NCBI GenBank assembly: GCA_013697635.1
Contig: JACCWM010000206.1
Coordinates: forward strand, 1-62,314
Source: Lujinxingiaceae bacterium
GTDB taxonomy: Bacteria; Myxococcota_A; Bradymonadia; Bradymonadales; Bradymonadaceae
Length of the DNA stretch: 62,314 nt
Reading direction: 5' to 3'
Of this stretch, positions 28,875 through 38,289 are shown one piece after another. A model generated the notes under the pieces. That model was not told the origin of the DNA and made no database searches. It was given only the letters and a program-made list of their open reading frames with translations. Each line of letters begins with the position of its first letter. The stretch's first letter is position 1. Made by a program: the position numbers and the translations under genes.

Positions 28875-29230
28875 GAGTTACCCTTCTGCGATCATTGAAC
28901 GAATTTGGCCCAAAGCGCTCTAGCTTTGGGGCAGCCGGGCTTGACAGCCCCGGGGTCGCGCACCAAGATTTGCAATAGCGCGGGCCATGACGTCAACGAC
29001 GATTTTACAACGCCTTCGCTCCAAAACAGGGCGCTAACTTGCTCAAGCGTCGTAATTGATTGGTGCAAACGCACTTTCCCCTAACGCCCGGGGGGATATT
29101 TTCTTCCTAGAAGCGTGTGACGGGTGCTGCCAAACACTGTGACGTCGGATGAAATCAAGGCCGACGGCGCGTTGTTTTTAACCAAGCCACCCGCACCATG
29201 ACACGAATGCCAGCCAGACGAGGCCAAAAT
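28875..29230. other. 356-base divergent intergenic region
   Basis: It lies between psd (minus) and a small membrane protein gene (plus). A hairpin with a 9-base stem and one bulge (28908-28932) sits in the psd leader. A TTGACA at 28941-28946 on the plus strand has no good -10 partner. No RNA gene or further open frame of quality was found. Confidence 0.4.
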
Positions 29231-29419
29231 ATGCGACGCACTGAAATGACCAAACAAAACGCAAAGTCCAAAGGCTACACGGCGCTGGGCGCGGCCACGG
29301 CGACCTTGCTTCTGAGCATATTGCTCACGCCCTACCTGCTGATGGCTGGCGGCCCGGTTACTCTGTGGTTGGCCTACCGCTGGATCCAATACCGTGCCGA
29401 GTGGGGCCTTCGCTTCTAA
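29231..29419 (+). CDS. small membrane protein
   Basis: A 62-residue protein with a basic N-terminus (MRRTEMTKQNAKSKG) and a hydrophobic segment from about 20 to 44, ending in a short polar tail with WIQYRAEWG. This is the pattern of a single- or double-spanning small membrane protein. The ATG at 29231 has GAGG 7 bases upstream, which supports it over longer in-frame starts; an ATG at 29246 is possible. An antisense frame of 122 codons overlaps it but has no ribosome site. Function unknown. Confidence 0.5.
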   Translation: MRRTEMTKQNAKSKGYTALGAATATLLLSILLTPYLLMAGGPVTLWLAYRWIQYRAEWGLRF

Positions 29420-29627
29420 GGTTGTGCCCAGGCCATAGCCGCATTGCAATGCGCTAAGCTGCCATCCAACAAGATTCAGCGCGCGCGAGCCGCTTCAAGA
29501 CTTGTGGCGGATCATTTTCTTTGCCCCTGGGCCGGACGGACAGTTGCGCCTGATCGAATCCCTCCTCTATAATCCCCCCGTTACAGCTCAGTTTCTCCAT
29601 TTCACCTGATTTTGTGGAAGTACCTCA

Positions 29628-31160
29628 ATGAATCGATATTTTGGTCTGCACACCCTCGAGGGCGAGTGGCACAGCCTGCTTCCTCGCTATTTGCTGCTGG
29701 CCGACCGGGTGGCAGGACGCCGCGTCTTGGACATCGGTTGCGGCACCGGCATTGGCTCATCGCTGCTCTTGGAGATGGGCGCCGAGCGCGTCGACGCGAT
29801 CGATCATCGCCCCGCCGTGCTCGAGATCGCGCGGATGAAGCACGCCAAACAGGGCCTGGATTTTCACGTGATGTTTTGGGAGGAGCTCGATTTTCCCGAG
29901 GATACCTTCGACATCGTGCTCTGCCTCGACCCAAGCTCTCCGGTGACCGATCCGAACCTGCTGTTGGAGATGCGCCGCGTGCTCAAGGCCGGCGGCGAGT
30001 ATGTCTGCGCCATCGAGCGCAAGAATATCAAAGGCATTGAGACGGTCTTGCCGCGCTATGGCTACGCCGACGCCGCGCAGAGCATCGACGTGCACGACCG
30101 CGGCGAGCGCGTGCCCCAGATCGGTGAGTTGACCAAACTCTTCGAAACGGTGGTCTCGGTCGTCCAACAGCCTCACCTGAGCTATGTCTTCGATCTCAAC
30201 CCGGAGCGAAAGGGCCATCTGGATCCCGAGGGCGAACATGTCGACGAGATGCGCAAAGTCTCGGCCAGCGGCGAGAGTGGGCTGTGGGGCGGCAACGAGG
30301 CTGGCGCCGAGGGAGCCGAGGCCGACCATGGGCCCGTGGATCGATGGATTTCGATGGACAACCAGTTCTGCTCGCACCGCGACGAGGCCAGCGTTGAGCT
30401 GTTGTTTTGCGGTGACAGTCACTTGCCACCGGCGCCAGTGCGCGAGATACGCATGCCCTACTATGCGCTCGTGGAGCGTCTGAATTTGATGACCAGCGAA
30501 TTGCAAAGCCGCGCGCGACAAGGCGAGGAAGAGGGTTTTGGCGAGCTTGTCGACAACGCGAGCACCGCGGACTTTAACGAGCGCGAGTTGACCGGAGAGT
30601 ATCGAGCGCTCACCCACTGGGAGGACGTTCGCGAGACGACGAACGCGCCGCTGCGCCGTGAGTATGCGCCGGCGCAGCAATCGGTCAACTACGAGCTCGA
30701 CGCCGACCAGCTTCTTTATATGCAACGCCAACTCGATCAGGTCGGTGTGCTCTACCATCAAGTGCGCACGGACATGGAAGATTTGGCCTACGATACGCGC
30801 CGTGAGCTGGCCGAGCGTGACCGCTATATCGAGCAACTCGTTGGCACGATCCATCGCTGGGAGCACCACTTCTACGGCGATCAAAGCGGCGCGACGACGC
30901 TCGACGGCGAAAAAACCGGGGTCTTTGACAAGCTCGAGCGCCCAGAACTCGAGTTCGCTGGCGATCTGCAGGCAGACGAGCAGCGCGCGCCGATCACCGA
31001 TGAAGCGACCCCCGATCAACCCGAAGCCAGCCTGGTGCGAGACGAAGAAGCTCCGATCGACGAGAGCAGCCCGGCTAGCGGCGCGAGCGGCGAAGACGGC
31101 AGCGTCGAAGAGCAAATCGCGCCTGCCGAGAAAAAAGAGGAAGAGGATCAGCCGGTCTGA
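29628..31160 (+). CDS. methyltransferase fused to a coiled-coil, acidic C-terminal half
   Basis: A 510-residue protein. Residues 20-200 are a class I methyltransferase: motif I VLDIGCGTGIGSS at 33-45, an acidic residue after VDAID, and VLKAGGEYVCAIER near 120-133. Residues about 200-300 form an additional domain, 350-430 is helical and probably coiled, and the last 80 residues are acidic and Ser/Pro/Glu-rich. The general layout, methyltransferase plus disordered part, mirrors the gene at 22.9 kb with the order reversed. The substrate is unknown. The start is the ATG at 29628. The FadL-type porin gene follows after about 60 bases. Confidence 0.8.
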   Translation: MNRYFGLHTLEGEWHSLLPRYLLLADRVAGRRVLDIGCGTGIGSSLLLEMGAERVDAIDHRPAVLEIARMKHAKQGLDFHVMFWEELDFPEDTFDIVLCLDPSSPVTDPNLLLEMRRVLKAGGEYVCAIERKNIKGIETVLPRYGYADAAQSIDVHDRGERVPQIGELTKLFETVVSVVQQPHLSYVFDLNPERKGHLDPEGEHVDEMRKVSASGESGLWGGNEAGAEGAEADHGPVDRWISMDNQFCSHRDEASVELLFCGDSHLPPAPVREIRMPYYALVERLNLMTSELQSRARQGEEEGFGELVDNASTADFNERELTGEYRALTHWEDVRETTNAPLRREYAPAQQSVNYELDADQLLYMQRQLDQVGVLYHQVRTDMEDLAYDTRRELAERDRYIEQLVGTIHRWEHHFYGDQSGATTLDGEKTGVFDKLERPELEFAGDLQADEQRAPITDEATPDQPEASLVRDEEAPIDESSPASGASGEDGSVEEQIAPAEKKEEEDQPV

Positions 31161-31221
31161 GTCCTGGCTGAGCTAACAGGGAGCTATGCCGTTTGACGGC
31201 GGCATTGGTGAGCGAGTCGTT

Positions 31222-32742
31222 ATGCACAAAACTCTGAGATCCCCACGGCTGGCAGCCGGCGTGTTCAGCCTGGCCGTTGGCCTCGGTGCCCTGGTTAGCA
31301 GCCCAGGCGAAGCTCACGCAGGCGGCTTCGAAGTGGGCGAGAATACGACCCAGGCCGTCGCCCGGGGCGGAACCGGGGTGGTCATGAAGCGCGATCCGAG
31401 CGCGATGTACTTCAACCCCGCCTTGTTGCCACGCGCGCGCGGCTATCAGTTGCTCGTCAACGCAAACCTGGTCAACCTCGACCTCGATTTTCAGCGTGAT
31501 CCTCTGATCTATAATCGGGGCAATCGCACCGTCCAAACCGACTTTGAGGCCGTGGCCAACCAAGGCGGCTTTTTCCCGGCGCCCTTTCTTACGACGAGCT
31601 GGGACGCGGGAATCGAGAACTTCGCGCTGGCGGCCGGCGTCTTTGGACCGAGCGCCTATGGCTCACCGTGCTTTGGTGAGCTGACTGCAGACGGATGTCA
31701 GCCCAACGGCGGCGCTGCGCGCAATATGATCGTCGACTCGAACATGATCGTCGTCTACTTCAGCCTGGGCGCGGGCTACCAATTCAACAATGTATGGGGC
31801 GGCGAGCTCAGCGTGGGCCTGACGTTGATGGCCGCCCACCTGCGCTCGAGCTTTATCAGCACCTTTGAGGCCGACCCCAACGCCGTCCCGCCCTGGGAGG
31901 AAGATCCTCAGATGGACGCGGTCTTTCGCGCCGAGGGCCTGACCGGCTGGGCGCCGACCGGCATCCTGGGCCTTGCCTACGCCCGCGACGGTTTTCGTCT
32001 CGGCGCAAGCTACCGTCCGCCCTATCACTGGGAGGCCAAGGGCAAGGCGAACATCGAGTTGCCCGTCTCCTTTCAGGATCTGGGGGCGGCACTGAGCGAC
32101 GACACGCTCACTTTCAGCACCTGGCATGCCGGCTCGCTTCGTCTGGGCTGGGGCTACGAGGGCGGCGTGCACCCGGGCAAGCCCGAGCGCGCGCGCCTGG
32201 AACTCGAGGCCAACCTGGTCTGGGAGAACTGGTCGCTCGTCGAAAACTTTCACGTCGCGATCGCCGGCCACCTCGAACTCCATGAGTTTGTCGACGAGGA
32301 GGGAAATCCCGCCATCGTCGGCGTGGCCGACATCTACCAGGCCAAGAATTTTCAGGACACCTACAGCCTTCGCCTGGGCGGCGGTTATGCCTTTTTGCCG
32401 TGGCTGAGCGGCCATGCCGGCGGCTTTCTCGAGACGGGCGCGCAGCCGGTGGCCTTCACCAATGTCGATTTCGTCAGCTGGGAGCGCTACGGCGCTGGCC
32501 TGGGCGCGACACTGCACCTGGGCAGCATCGACCTCGATCTGGCCTACATGCACATCTATTCGCCATCGCGCCGTGTCAGCGCCGGCGGCGTCTACAACCA
32601 GATCCCCTTGAGCGAGTGCACCGGTCCCAACTACGATCACGCGGCCTGCAATGGTGGTACGCCACCGGGCAACCCGCAGAACAACGGTAGCTGGTCATCG
32701 AGCGCGCAGATTGCGAGCATCGGCATGACGTGGCAATACTGA
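31222..32742 (+). CDS. FadL/OmpP1-type outer-membrane transport protein
   Basis: A 506-residue outer-membrane protein. The signal peptide ends at about AHA-GG (residue 33-34), and the mature chain begins GGFEVGENTTQAVARGGTG, typical for the FadL hatch region that includes an NPA-like motif (MYFNPALLP). The rest alternates short strands of a beta-barrel and ends in an aromatic residue (TWQY), as expected for BAM recognition. Members carry fatty acids or aromatic compounds across the outer membrane. The ATG at 31222 is chosen over 31186 because it gives a clean signal peptide. Confidence 0.88.
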   Translation: MHKTLRSPRLAAGVFSLAVGLGALVSSPGEAHAGGFEVGENTTQAVARGGTGVVMKRDPSAMYFNPALLPRARGYQLLVNANLVNLDLDFQRDPLIYNRGNRTVQTDFEAVANQGGFFPAPFLTTSWDAGIENFALAAGVFGPSAYGSPCFGELTADGCQPNGGAARNMIVDSNMIVVYFSLGAGYQFNNVWGGELSVGLTLMAAHLRSSFISTFEADPNAVPPWEEDPQMDAVFRAEGLTGWAPTGILGLAYARDGFRLGASYRPPYHWEAKGKANIELPVSFQDLGAALSDDTLTFSTWHAGSLRLGWGYEGGVHPGKPERARLELEANLVWENWSLVENFHVAIAGHLELHEFVDEEGNPAIVGVADIYQAKNFQDTYSLRLGGGYAFLPWLSGHAGGFLETGAQPVAFTNVDFVSWERYGAGLGATLHLGSIDLDLAYMHIYSPSRRVSAGGVYNQIPLSECTGPNYDHAACNGGTPPGNPQNNGSWSSSAQIASIGMTWQY

Positions 32743-32782
32743 TGGAACCCGATTCGGCTCTCACCCGCACCCCAGGCCCGCG

Positions 32783-33808
32783 TTGAAGGCGAACCTCTCA
32801 AACGACCGTCCCGGCGGCCTGCTTCGCCTCCAGGCCAACGGAGCGATCCTCGAGGCGCCGATTTTTTTCCAAGAGGCGCTCAATTTGCACCTGCGCGAGG
32901 TGGCCTCGATCTACCATCTCTTCGATGCGAGCGAGGCGCCCTATCTGTGCCTGTCGCGCATCTATTGTCATCCGCAAGGGGCGATGGAGTTTCACCTCAC
33001 CGTGCGCGGCGCCTTTGGCATCCAGCGCGGCTTTCGCTATTGGCATCTGGCCCAGGAGCACGCCGACCCGGCCGTGAGCACTTTTTTCATCGTCGACGAG
33101 AGCTCGAGCTTGCAGCACCAGGAGTGGTCGAATCGGCGCCAGCGCCGCGATATCCTCAACGACATCCAGACCTCGCTCTCGATGCACCTCAAGAACCGGC
33201 TTGCCGCCGTCCAGGTGCTCACCGAGATGGTGCGCGATTCGCCCCAGATGGCCAACGAGATCTCGCCGCGTCTGTTGGCGGCAGTCAGCGATCTCAACTA
33301 CGCACTGGGACGGGTTACCTCGACCTCGGATGCCTGGAATCCGCCGCGCGACTACCAAGATCTGCCGATCAGGCTCACCGATCTGGCCTCGATCATGGCC
33401 AGCTGGAGCATGGAGCGCACGGCCGTGGTCTGTCGCACCCACAGCGTCGATCGGGGAACGTTGATCGCTGCTTCCAGCGTCGAGCGCGTGATCTTGCCGG
33501 TAGCCCAAAACGCGCTCGAGTCGTCGCCGCGCGACTCCACGATCGCCGTGGATATCACTGAGGTGCGCGAGGGCTTTGCCCACATTGTGATCGAAGATTT
33601 TGGCGAGGGTATGAGCGATCGGGTGCGAAGCCGCGCCGAAGATCCGTTCTTCACCACGCGCCTGGGCCACCTGGGTCTGGGCCTGTCGCAGGCGCGCGAG
33701 GCCCTGCGCGTGGCCGGCGGCCAGTGGAAGATTGAATCGACTCCGAACGTCGGCACGCGCTTTACGATCTTGTTGCCGGTGACCACCGCCGCCCATCTTT
33801 TTCGCTGA
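32783..33808 (+). CDS. soluble sensor histidine kinase
   Basis: A 341-residue protein without membrane segments. Residues 10-110 are an uncharacterised input domain. A helical part contains a phosphoacceptor-like His135 in SMHLKNRLA. The HATPase part has the N box (AQNALESS, Asn243), G1 (EDFGEGM), an F box (FFTTR) and G2 (HLGLGLS). It should autophosphorylate on His and pass phosphate to a response regulator, perhaps the convergently encoded one at 34-36 kb. The start is a TTG at 32783, chosen because no in-frame ATG exists before the fold; a 14-codon frame (32742-32786) links the porin stop to this TTG. Confidence 0.82.
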   Translation: MKANLSNDRPGGLLRLQANGAILEAPIFFQEALNLHLREVASIYHLFDASEAPYLCLSRIYCHPQGAMEFHLTVRGAFGIQRGFRYWHLAQEHADPAVSTFFIVDESSSLQHQEWSNRRQRRDILNDIQTSLSMHLKNRLAAVQVLTEMVRDSPQMANEISPRLLAAVSDLNYALGRVTSTSDAWNPPRDYQDLPIRLTDLASIMASWSMERTAVVCRTHSVDRGTLIAASSVERVILPVAQNALESSPRDSTIAVDITEVREGFAHIVIEDFGEGMSDRVRSRAEDPFFTTRLGHLGLGLSQAREALRVAGGQWKIESTPNVGTRFTILLPVTTAAHLFR

Positions 33809-33832
33809 TTTGCAACACGTGGCCTGGCTGGA

Positions 33833-34222
33833 CTAGCTGGCTTGAAGCAACTCTTGAACCCCGGCCTGTACGTTGGCGGCATGCTTTCGCATCACGACCT
33901 GGGTAAAGCCAATCGTGGTCGCTCGCTCCGTGACGATGTGCCAGAAAAAGCCGGTATCGGCCAGCGGCAACGAGACGAAGATCGCCTCGCGGCCCGTCAG
34001 CACAAAGCCCTGCGGGCTCTGCGTGTAATCGAGCTCCCCCAGGGCGTGGGCGACCACGCGATAGAGATCGCTGTGATAGGCGTCGGCCCCGGATGTGTCG
34101 ATCGGGTCGCCGACGCTGAGCGCGAGCAGTGGCATGCCCGTCTCGTAGTTGACGACGCTTGCCAGCCGACAGCCAGGCAATTCACGGGTGATGCGCTTGA
34201 GCAAATCGTAGAGCGAGGACAT
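33833..34222 (-). CDS. roadblock/LC7-like protein
   Basis: A 129-residue protein with the alpha-beta pattern of the roadblock/LC7 fold: a first helix (LYDLLKRITRELPG), strands CRLASVVNYE and PLLALSV, a long helix containing YRVVAHALGEL, and strands GFVLTG and AIFVSLPL. Such proteins act as dimeric regulators of small GTPases or as scaffolds. The ATG at 34222 follows the response-regulator stop by 13 bases and has GAGGAA about 12 bases upstream, so the pair forms one operon. The C-terminal domain of that regulator looks like the same fold. No MglA-type GTPase is in the window. Confidence 0.7.
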   Translation of the reverse strand: MSSLYDLLKRITRELPGCRLASVVNYETGMPLLALSVGDPIDTSGADAYHSDLYRVVAHALGELDYTQSPQGFVLTGREAIFVSLPLADTGFFWHIVTERATTIGFTQVVMRKHAANVQAGVQELLQAS

Positions 34223-34235
34223 CGGGATCACTTCC

Positions 34236-35738
34236 TCAGGCAAGAGTGGTTTCGATTTCGAGGCCGAGCTGGCGCATCAAGACCAACGCGATGCCCAGGC
34301 TGGCTTTCTTTTCGATGATTGCCAGATGAAAATACGGGGTATTCTCAACGGCGCGAAGCAGGATGTACTCGTCGTCGAGAGCAATCTGCATCTCCTGGAG
34401 GCCGTCGCTTGCGTGCAGGGCGCGCACGGTCTGGTGCGCGCGCGTGACGATCTCGGAGAAATAGGCGGCCACGGCCTGCTCGTCGAGGTGCTTGAGCGCC
34501 GGCATATGAACGAACTCCACGGCGAGGCCTTCATCGGGCGAGATAAATCCCGTGTGGCGAAGCCCCGGACATTTGCCGGCAAAGAAGTTCAGGGCCTTGC
34601 GAAAGCCGTTGGCGCTTGGCATCGCCGCGCTGGGCACCTCGCGACGGCCGCCGCCAAGCGTCGGTGCCGCAAAGGCTTCGAACTCCTCGGAGTCGCCGCT
34701 GTCAAAGGGCCGGGCGGCGGTAATGATCGCCGAAAAAGCGCCGGATGCCGGCCGCTCTGAGACCGCAGCCATGGTCTGGGTCGTCGATGGGGCCGGGGCA
34801 ACCTCGAGCTCGCCCTCGCTGGCCATCTCCAAGATCTCGGCCTCCGAGAAGAGCATCAGGCCTGGATCTTCGGCCTCCTCGATGGCCACCGTTTTGGGGG
34901 CGGCCTCGCTGGCTTCACTGGTCTCACTCCAGGCACTGCTCAGCTCATTTTCGAGCATGCCGGCCACACCGACGCCAAGCGGCGTCATGCTGCGATTGGC
35001 GCGCTCGGTGGCGGACGCCGCCTGCGCCGCAGGCTTTTGTTGGGCTTCGTCGGCCTCCATGCGGTGCTCGTCGGCGCGGCGTACGCCCTCGAGCAGCAGA
35101 TCTTGCCAGCCCATGTCGATCGTGCGCCGATCTTCGTCAAAATCCGACTGCATGAAGATGTCGCCCTGGCGAAGCACCAGCATGTGGTAGACAGCCTCGG
35201 CCCCTGTGACATCGTTGAAATCGGCATGCACCACCTCGCCACGCTCAAAGACGATCCGGCCGCGATGATCGCGGTGCTTGAGGTGCAAGAGCGCGGTGCG
35301 CTTGGCCAAACACAGCATCTGGATGATGTCGGTCAGCTCCAGATCGCTTAATACGCCCTGAAAACCCTCTTTCTCGTCGAGGATCTCGAGGATTGCCTCG
35401 CGCAACTCGCTGACGTTAAAGGGCTTTTCAATGTAGTGGGTGATCCCGATGCGCTCGGCGAAATTCTGAATGCGGTGGGTTCCAAAGGCCGTTATGATGA
35501 TCACCCGCGCATCCGGCGCGACCTCTTTGGCGCGTAGGATCAGTTGGAAGCCGTCGACACTACCGGGCATCTTGATATCGCAGACGAGCAAATCGATGGG
35601 CTTGGAGCCCAACCGCTCGAGCCCCACCTCACCGCTGGTGGCCGTGTGCACTTGAATGTCTTGCCGATCGGGAAAGAGATTTCTCTCCAGAGCCCAGAGC
35701 AGATGCTCCTCTTCATCGACGATCAGAATGTGGTACAT
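34236..35738 (-). CDS. response regulator with PATAN (DUF4388) and roadblock-like domains
   Basis: A 500-residue protein. Residues 1-118 are a receiver domain with phosphoacceptor Asp54 (LVCDIKMPG) and Lys of EKPFN. Residues about 124-210 fit the PATAN/DUF4388 domain (FQGVLSDLELTDIIQML and GRIVFERGEVVHAD). A long acidic linker follows, and about 370-500 resembles a roadblock/LC7 domain. There is no DNA-binding or enzymatic output, so output is probably protein-protein. The ATG at 35738 gives a standard receiver start (MYHILIVDEEE); a longer frame to 35792 lacks a ribosome site. Confidence 0.85.
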   Translation of the reverse strand: MYHILIVDEEEHLLWALERNLFPDRQDIQVHTATSGEVGLERLGSKPIDLLVCDIKMPGSVDGFQLILRAKEVAPDARVIIITAFGTHRIQNFAERIGITHYIEKPFNVSELREAILEILDEKEGFQGVLSDLELTDIIQMLCLAKRTALLHLKHRDHRGRIVFERGEVVHADFNDVTGAEAVYHMLVLRQGDIFMQSDFDEDRRTIDMGWQDLLLEGVRRADEHRMEADEAQQKPAAQAASATERANRSMTPLGVGVAGMLENELSSAWSETSEASEAAPKTVAIEEAEDPGLMLFSEAEILEMASEGELEVAPAPSTTQTMAAVSERPASGAFSAIITAARPFDSGDSEEFEAFAAPTLGGGRREVPSAAMPSANGFRKALNFFAGKCPGLRHTGFISPDEGLAVEFVHMPALKHLDEQAVAAYFSEIVTRAHQTVRALHASDGLQEMQIALDDEYILLRAVENTPYFHLAIIEKKASLGIALVLMRQLGLEIETTLA

Positions 35739-35793
35739 GGTCCCCGTCTCAAGCAAAGAAGGCGTGCCGTCACAACTCACCGTGGAGTCCATT

Positions 35794-35823
35794 TTGCGGC
35801 TGTCGAACTGGGCCCTATATAAT
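35794..35823 (+). promoter_or_regulatory. promoter of the M61-like lipoprotein gene
   Basis: A perfect TATAAT (35818-35823) is preceded after 18 bases by TTGCGG (35794-35799). Transcription would start near 35830, after the ATG at 35825, which favours the ATG at 35849 as the true start codon. Confidence 0.5.
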
Positions 35824-35848
35824 CATGCTTTGGGTTGAGCGGCAAGCG

Positions 35849-37426
35849 ATGTCAAAGGCCATAAAACACGCAGTGGCCTACCTGTTGCTCGCGGGCTTTG
35901 CGACGATGCTCGCCGGTGCCTGCAGCTCCTCGCCGCGCGCATCGCTTGGCCAGGACGATGAGCTCGTCGGCCGTGCCCACAAGCCGCTGGCCAAGCCGGT
36001 GGAGCTTCGCCCAGGCGAGCTCTGGTATCAGCTTGTCGTGGGCAGCGAGCAGATGACTGTGCGCATGCGCCTGCTGCAGCCGGCCGCGCGGACGAGCTTC
36101 TTTTTACCCGGCCCCTGGGCGGGCCAGAACGACTTTGCCGAGGACATCAGCATCTCCGGGGCGAGCGGGCCGATGGGCGCCCTGCCCTTGACCATTCAAC
36201 GCTCGCTTGGCCGCATCGACGTCGAGACGCCCGGTGTCGCCTGGGTGGAGCTGCACTACACGGTCAAGCTGCACGACAAGGACGCCGAGCGGCTGCGCTA
36301 CCGCAGCCGGCTGCGAGACGAGGTCTTCTTCGCCTACGGCCCGACGTTTTTGATTTTGCCAAGCGACGGCATCTCGCGCCTGCTTCGCGACATTCCCGTC
36401 GAGGTGCGCGTGCCCGCCGACTGGGAGGTGGTCACGACCTGGCGCAGCGCACACGTCGGCCCCTCCAAGCAGGTGCCCTCAACCAACGTGCATGGCTTCA
36501 TCGTCGACGACGTGCGCAGCCTGCGCGATGCATTCGTGGCCGCCGGCCGCCAGATCGAGGCCCATCATCTGGCGATCGGCACCGAACGCATGACGATCGC
36601 GTTTGAGCCAGGCTTTACCCAGCGCAGCGCGCTGGTCGAGGCGATCGCGGCGATCGTCGCGGCCTACTCGGCGCGCTACGGCTCCCAGGGCGAGGTCTCG
36701 GCCTTCATCGGCGCGACCGATCGCATGGGCCCCGACGCCATGCGCGGCATGGGCCGGCGCGGTGGCTTCGTGCTTGAGCTGCCGCTCGACGTGGCGCTCG
36801 ACGATCAAACGCTCTTGCTCATCGCCCACGAGGCCTTTCACATGTGGAACGGCCATGAGCTCGTGCCCGAGCCCGTCCACGAGCGCCAGACGCGCTGGTT
36901 CAAGGAGGGCCTTACCCACTATGTGGCCCTGCAGACGCTTCGCGAGCTCGGCCTGATCGAGGAGCATACCGTGCGCGCCGGGCTCGCCCAGGCCGCCCAG
37001 TTCTACAACCGCAATCCGGCGATTCGCGGCGTCAGCACGGCCGGCATCGATCAGGTGCGCCTGCCCTATGATCAGGGCATGCTCCTCGCGCTCAAGCTCG
37101 ACGTCGCCATCCGCGCGGCCAGCGGCTCGCGGCTGAGCCTCAAGCACTGGCTGATGGACCTGCTGCTCAAGGCCCGCCACGCCCCCGGCCACTACGATCA
37201 AGACGCCCTGAAGCGCTCGCTGCTCGGTCTAGTCGGCCCGTCGGGCTCGTCACTTGGCGGCATCTGGGATCGCCACATCAATCGCCAGGTTCCGATCAAC
37301 GTCGCCGAGCTCTTCGAGTCGATCGGCCTGCACTGGATCGAAGGCAGCGACAGCTCGCTTCCCCGGCTATTGCCCTTCGAGGCCCCCAACTCAATGTATG
37401 GCCAGCTCTTCAAAGGCCCCGAATAA
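35849..37426 (+). CDS. M61-like gluzincin metallopeptidase lipoprotein
   Basis: A 525-residue protein with a lipobox at Cys25 (LAGAC). The zinc site is HEAFH at His327-His331, with the third ligand probably Glu353 (WFKEG, 22 residues later), the gluzincin arrangement seen in M1 and M61 peptidases. The N-terminal 200 residues are beta-rich, as in M61. An M61-type peptidase acting outside the cytoplasm is likely; specificity is unknown. The ATG at 35849 is supported by the promoter position. The next gene begins 12 bases after the stop, so the two are probably one operon. Confidence 0.8.
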   Translation: MSKAIKHAVAYLLLAGFATMLAGACSSSPRASLGQDDELVGRAHKPLAKPVELRPGELWYQLVVGSEQMTVRMRLLQPAARTSFFLPGPWAGQNDFAEDISISGASGPMGALPLTIQRSLGRIDVETPGVAWVELHYTVKLHDKDAERLRYRSRLRDEVFFAYGPTFLILPSDGISRLLRDIPVEVRVPADWEVVTTWRSAHVGPSKQVPSTNVHGFIVDDVRSLRDAFVAAGRQIEAHHLAIGTERMTIAFEPGFTQRSALVEAIAAIVAAYSARYGSQGEVSAFIGATDRMGPDAMRGMGRRGGFVLELPLDVALDDQTLLLIAHEAFHMWNGHELVPEPVHERQTRWFKEGLTHYVALQTLRELGLIEEHTVRAGLAQAAQFYNRNPAIRGVSTAGIDQVRLPYDQGMLLALKLDVAIRAASGSRLSLKHWLMDLLLKARHAPGHYDQDALKRSLLGLVGPSGSSLGGIWDRHINRQVPINVAELFESIGLHWIEGSDSSLPRLLPFEAPNSMYGQLFKGPE

Positions 37427-37437
37427 GGAGTCAACCG

Positions 37438-38289
37438 ATGTCTCAAGCGCTTCCCCTTCGTGTCTCGCCACTGGTCGAGGCCCACTTTGCCCTCGACGGC
37501 GGCGCGATGTTCGGCATCATCCCGCAGCCCTTGTGGGAGCGCACCAACCCCGGCGATGAGCAAAACCGCATCGACCTGGCCTGCCGCTGCCTGCTCGTCG
37601 AATACGCCGACAAGCGTGTGCTCATCGATGTCGGCATCGGCACCAAGTGGAGCCCCAAAGAGGTCGGCATCTACAACATCCGCGCCCAGGACGACGCCCT
37701 CAAGCGCGCGCTGGCTTTGCACAGCTTGAGCCCCGACGACATCGACGAGGTCGTGCTCACCCACCTCCACTTCGACCACGCCGGCGGCGTCTCCTACCTC
37801 GACGAATCCGGCCACACGCGCGCAAGCTTCCCTGGCGCTCGCCACTGGCTGCAAAAGCGCAACTGGGCCTGGGCCCAGTCGCCCAGCACACGCGATGGCG
37901 GCAGCTACCGCCCGGCGGACTTCGCCTTCTTCGACCACGCCGATGCCCCCAAGCTCGAGCTCGTCGACGGCCTGGCCGAGATCCTGCCCGGCATCGAGGT
38001 GATGCCTTGCCACGGCCACACGTTCGGCATGCAGATCGCAAAGATCACCACCGCACAGCACACCTACGTCTTCCTCGCCGACTTGATTCCGACCACCAGC
38101 CATCTGCGCGACCCCTATGTGATGGGCTACGATCTGCAGCCGCTGGTCACCGTCGAAGAGAAGCGCGAGATCTTGTACCACGCCGCACGCCACGACTGGA
38201 TCCTGGTCTTTGGCCACGATCCCGTCCGGGCCTTCGCGCGCGTCGAGATGGACAAACGCGGTCAACCAACGGCCATCCCCCACGCTTGA
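37438..38289 (+). CDS. metallo-beta-lactamase-fold hydrolase
   Basis: A 283-residue cytoplasmic protein. The metal motif HLHFDH covers His109, His111, Asp113 and His114; CHGHT near 195 and GHDP near 260 supply further ligands, so the dinuclear site is complete. The layout resembles quorum-quenching lactonases and related MBL hydrolases, but the sequence alone does not define the substrate. The ATG at 37438 has AAGGAG just upstream, 12 bases after the peptidase stop. Confidence 0.85.
   Translation: MSQALPLRVSPLVEAHFALDGGAMFGIIPQPLWERTNPGDEQNRIDLACRCLLVEYADKRVLIDVGIGTKWSPKEVGIYNIRAQDDALKRALALHSLSPDDIDEVVLTHLHFDHAGGVSYLDESGHTRASFPGARHWLQKRNWAWAQSPSTRDGGSYRPADFAFFDHADAPKLELVDGLAEILPGIEVMPCHGHTFGMQIAKITTAQHTYVFLADLIPTTSHLRDPYVMGYDLQPLVTVEEKREILYHAARHDWILVFGHDPVRAFARVEMDKRGQPTAIPHA

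Noticed and set aside
28941-28975. Plus-strand promoter with TTGACA upstream of the small membrane protein
   Set aside because: No acceptable -10 element at 15-19 bases, and the distance to the gene is more than 250 bases.
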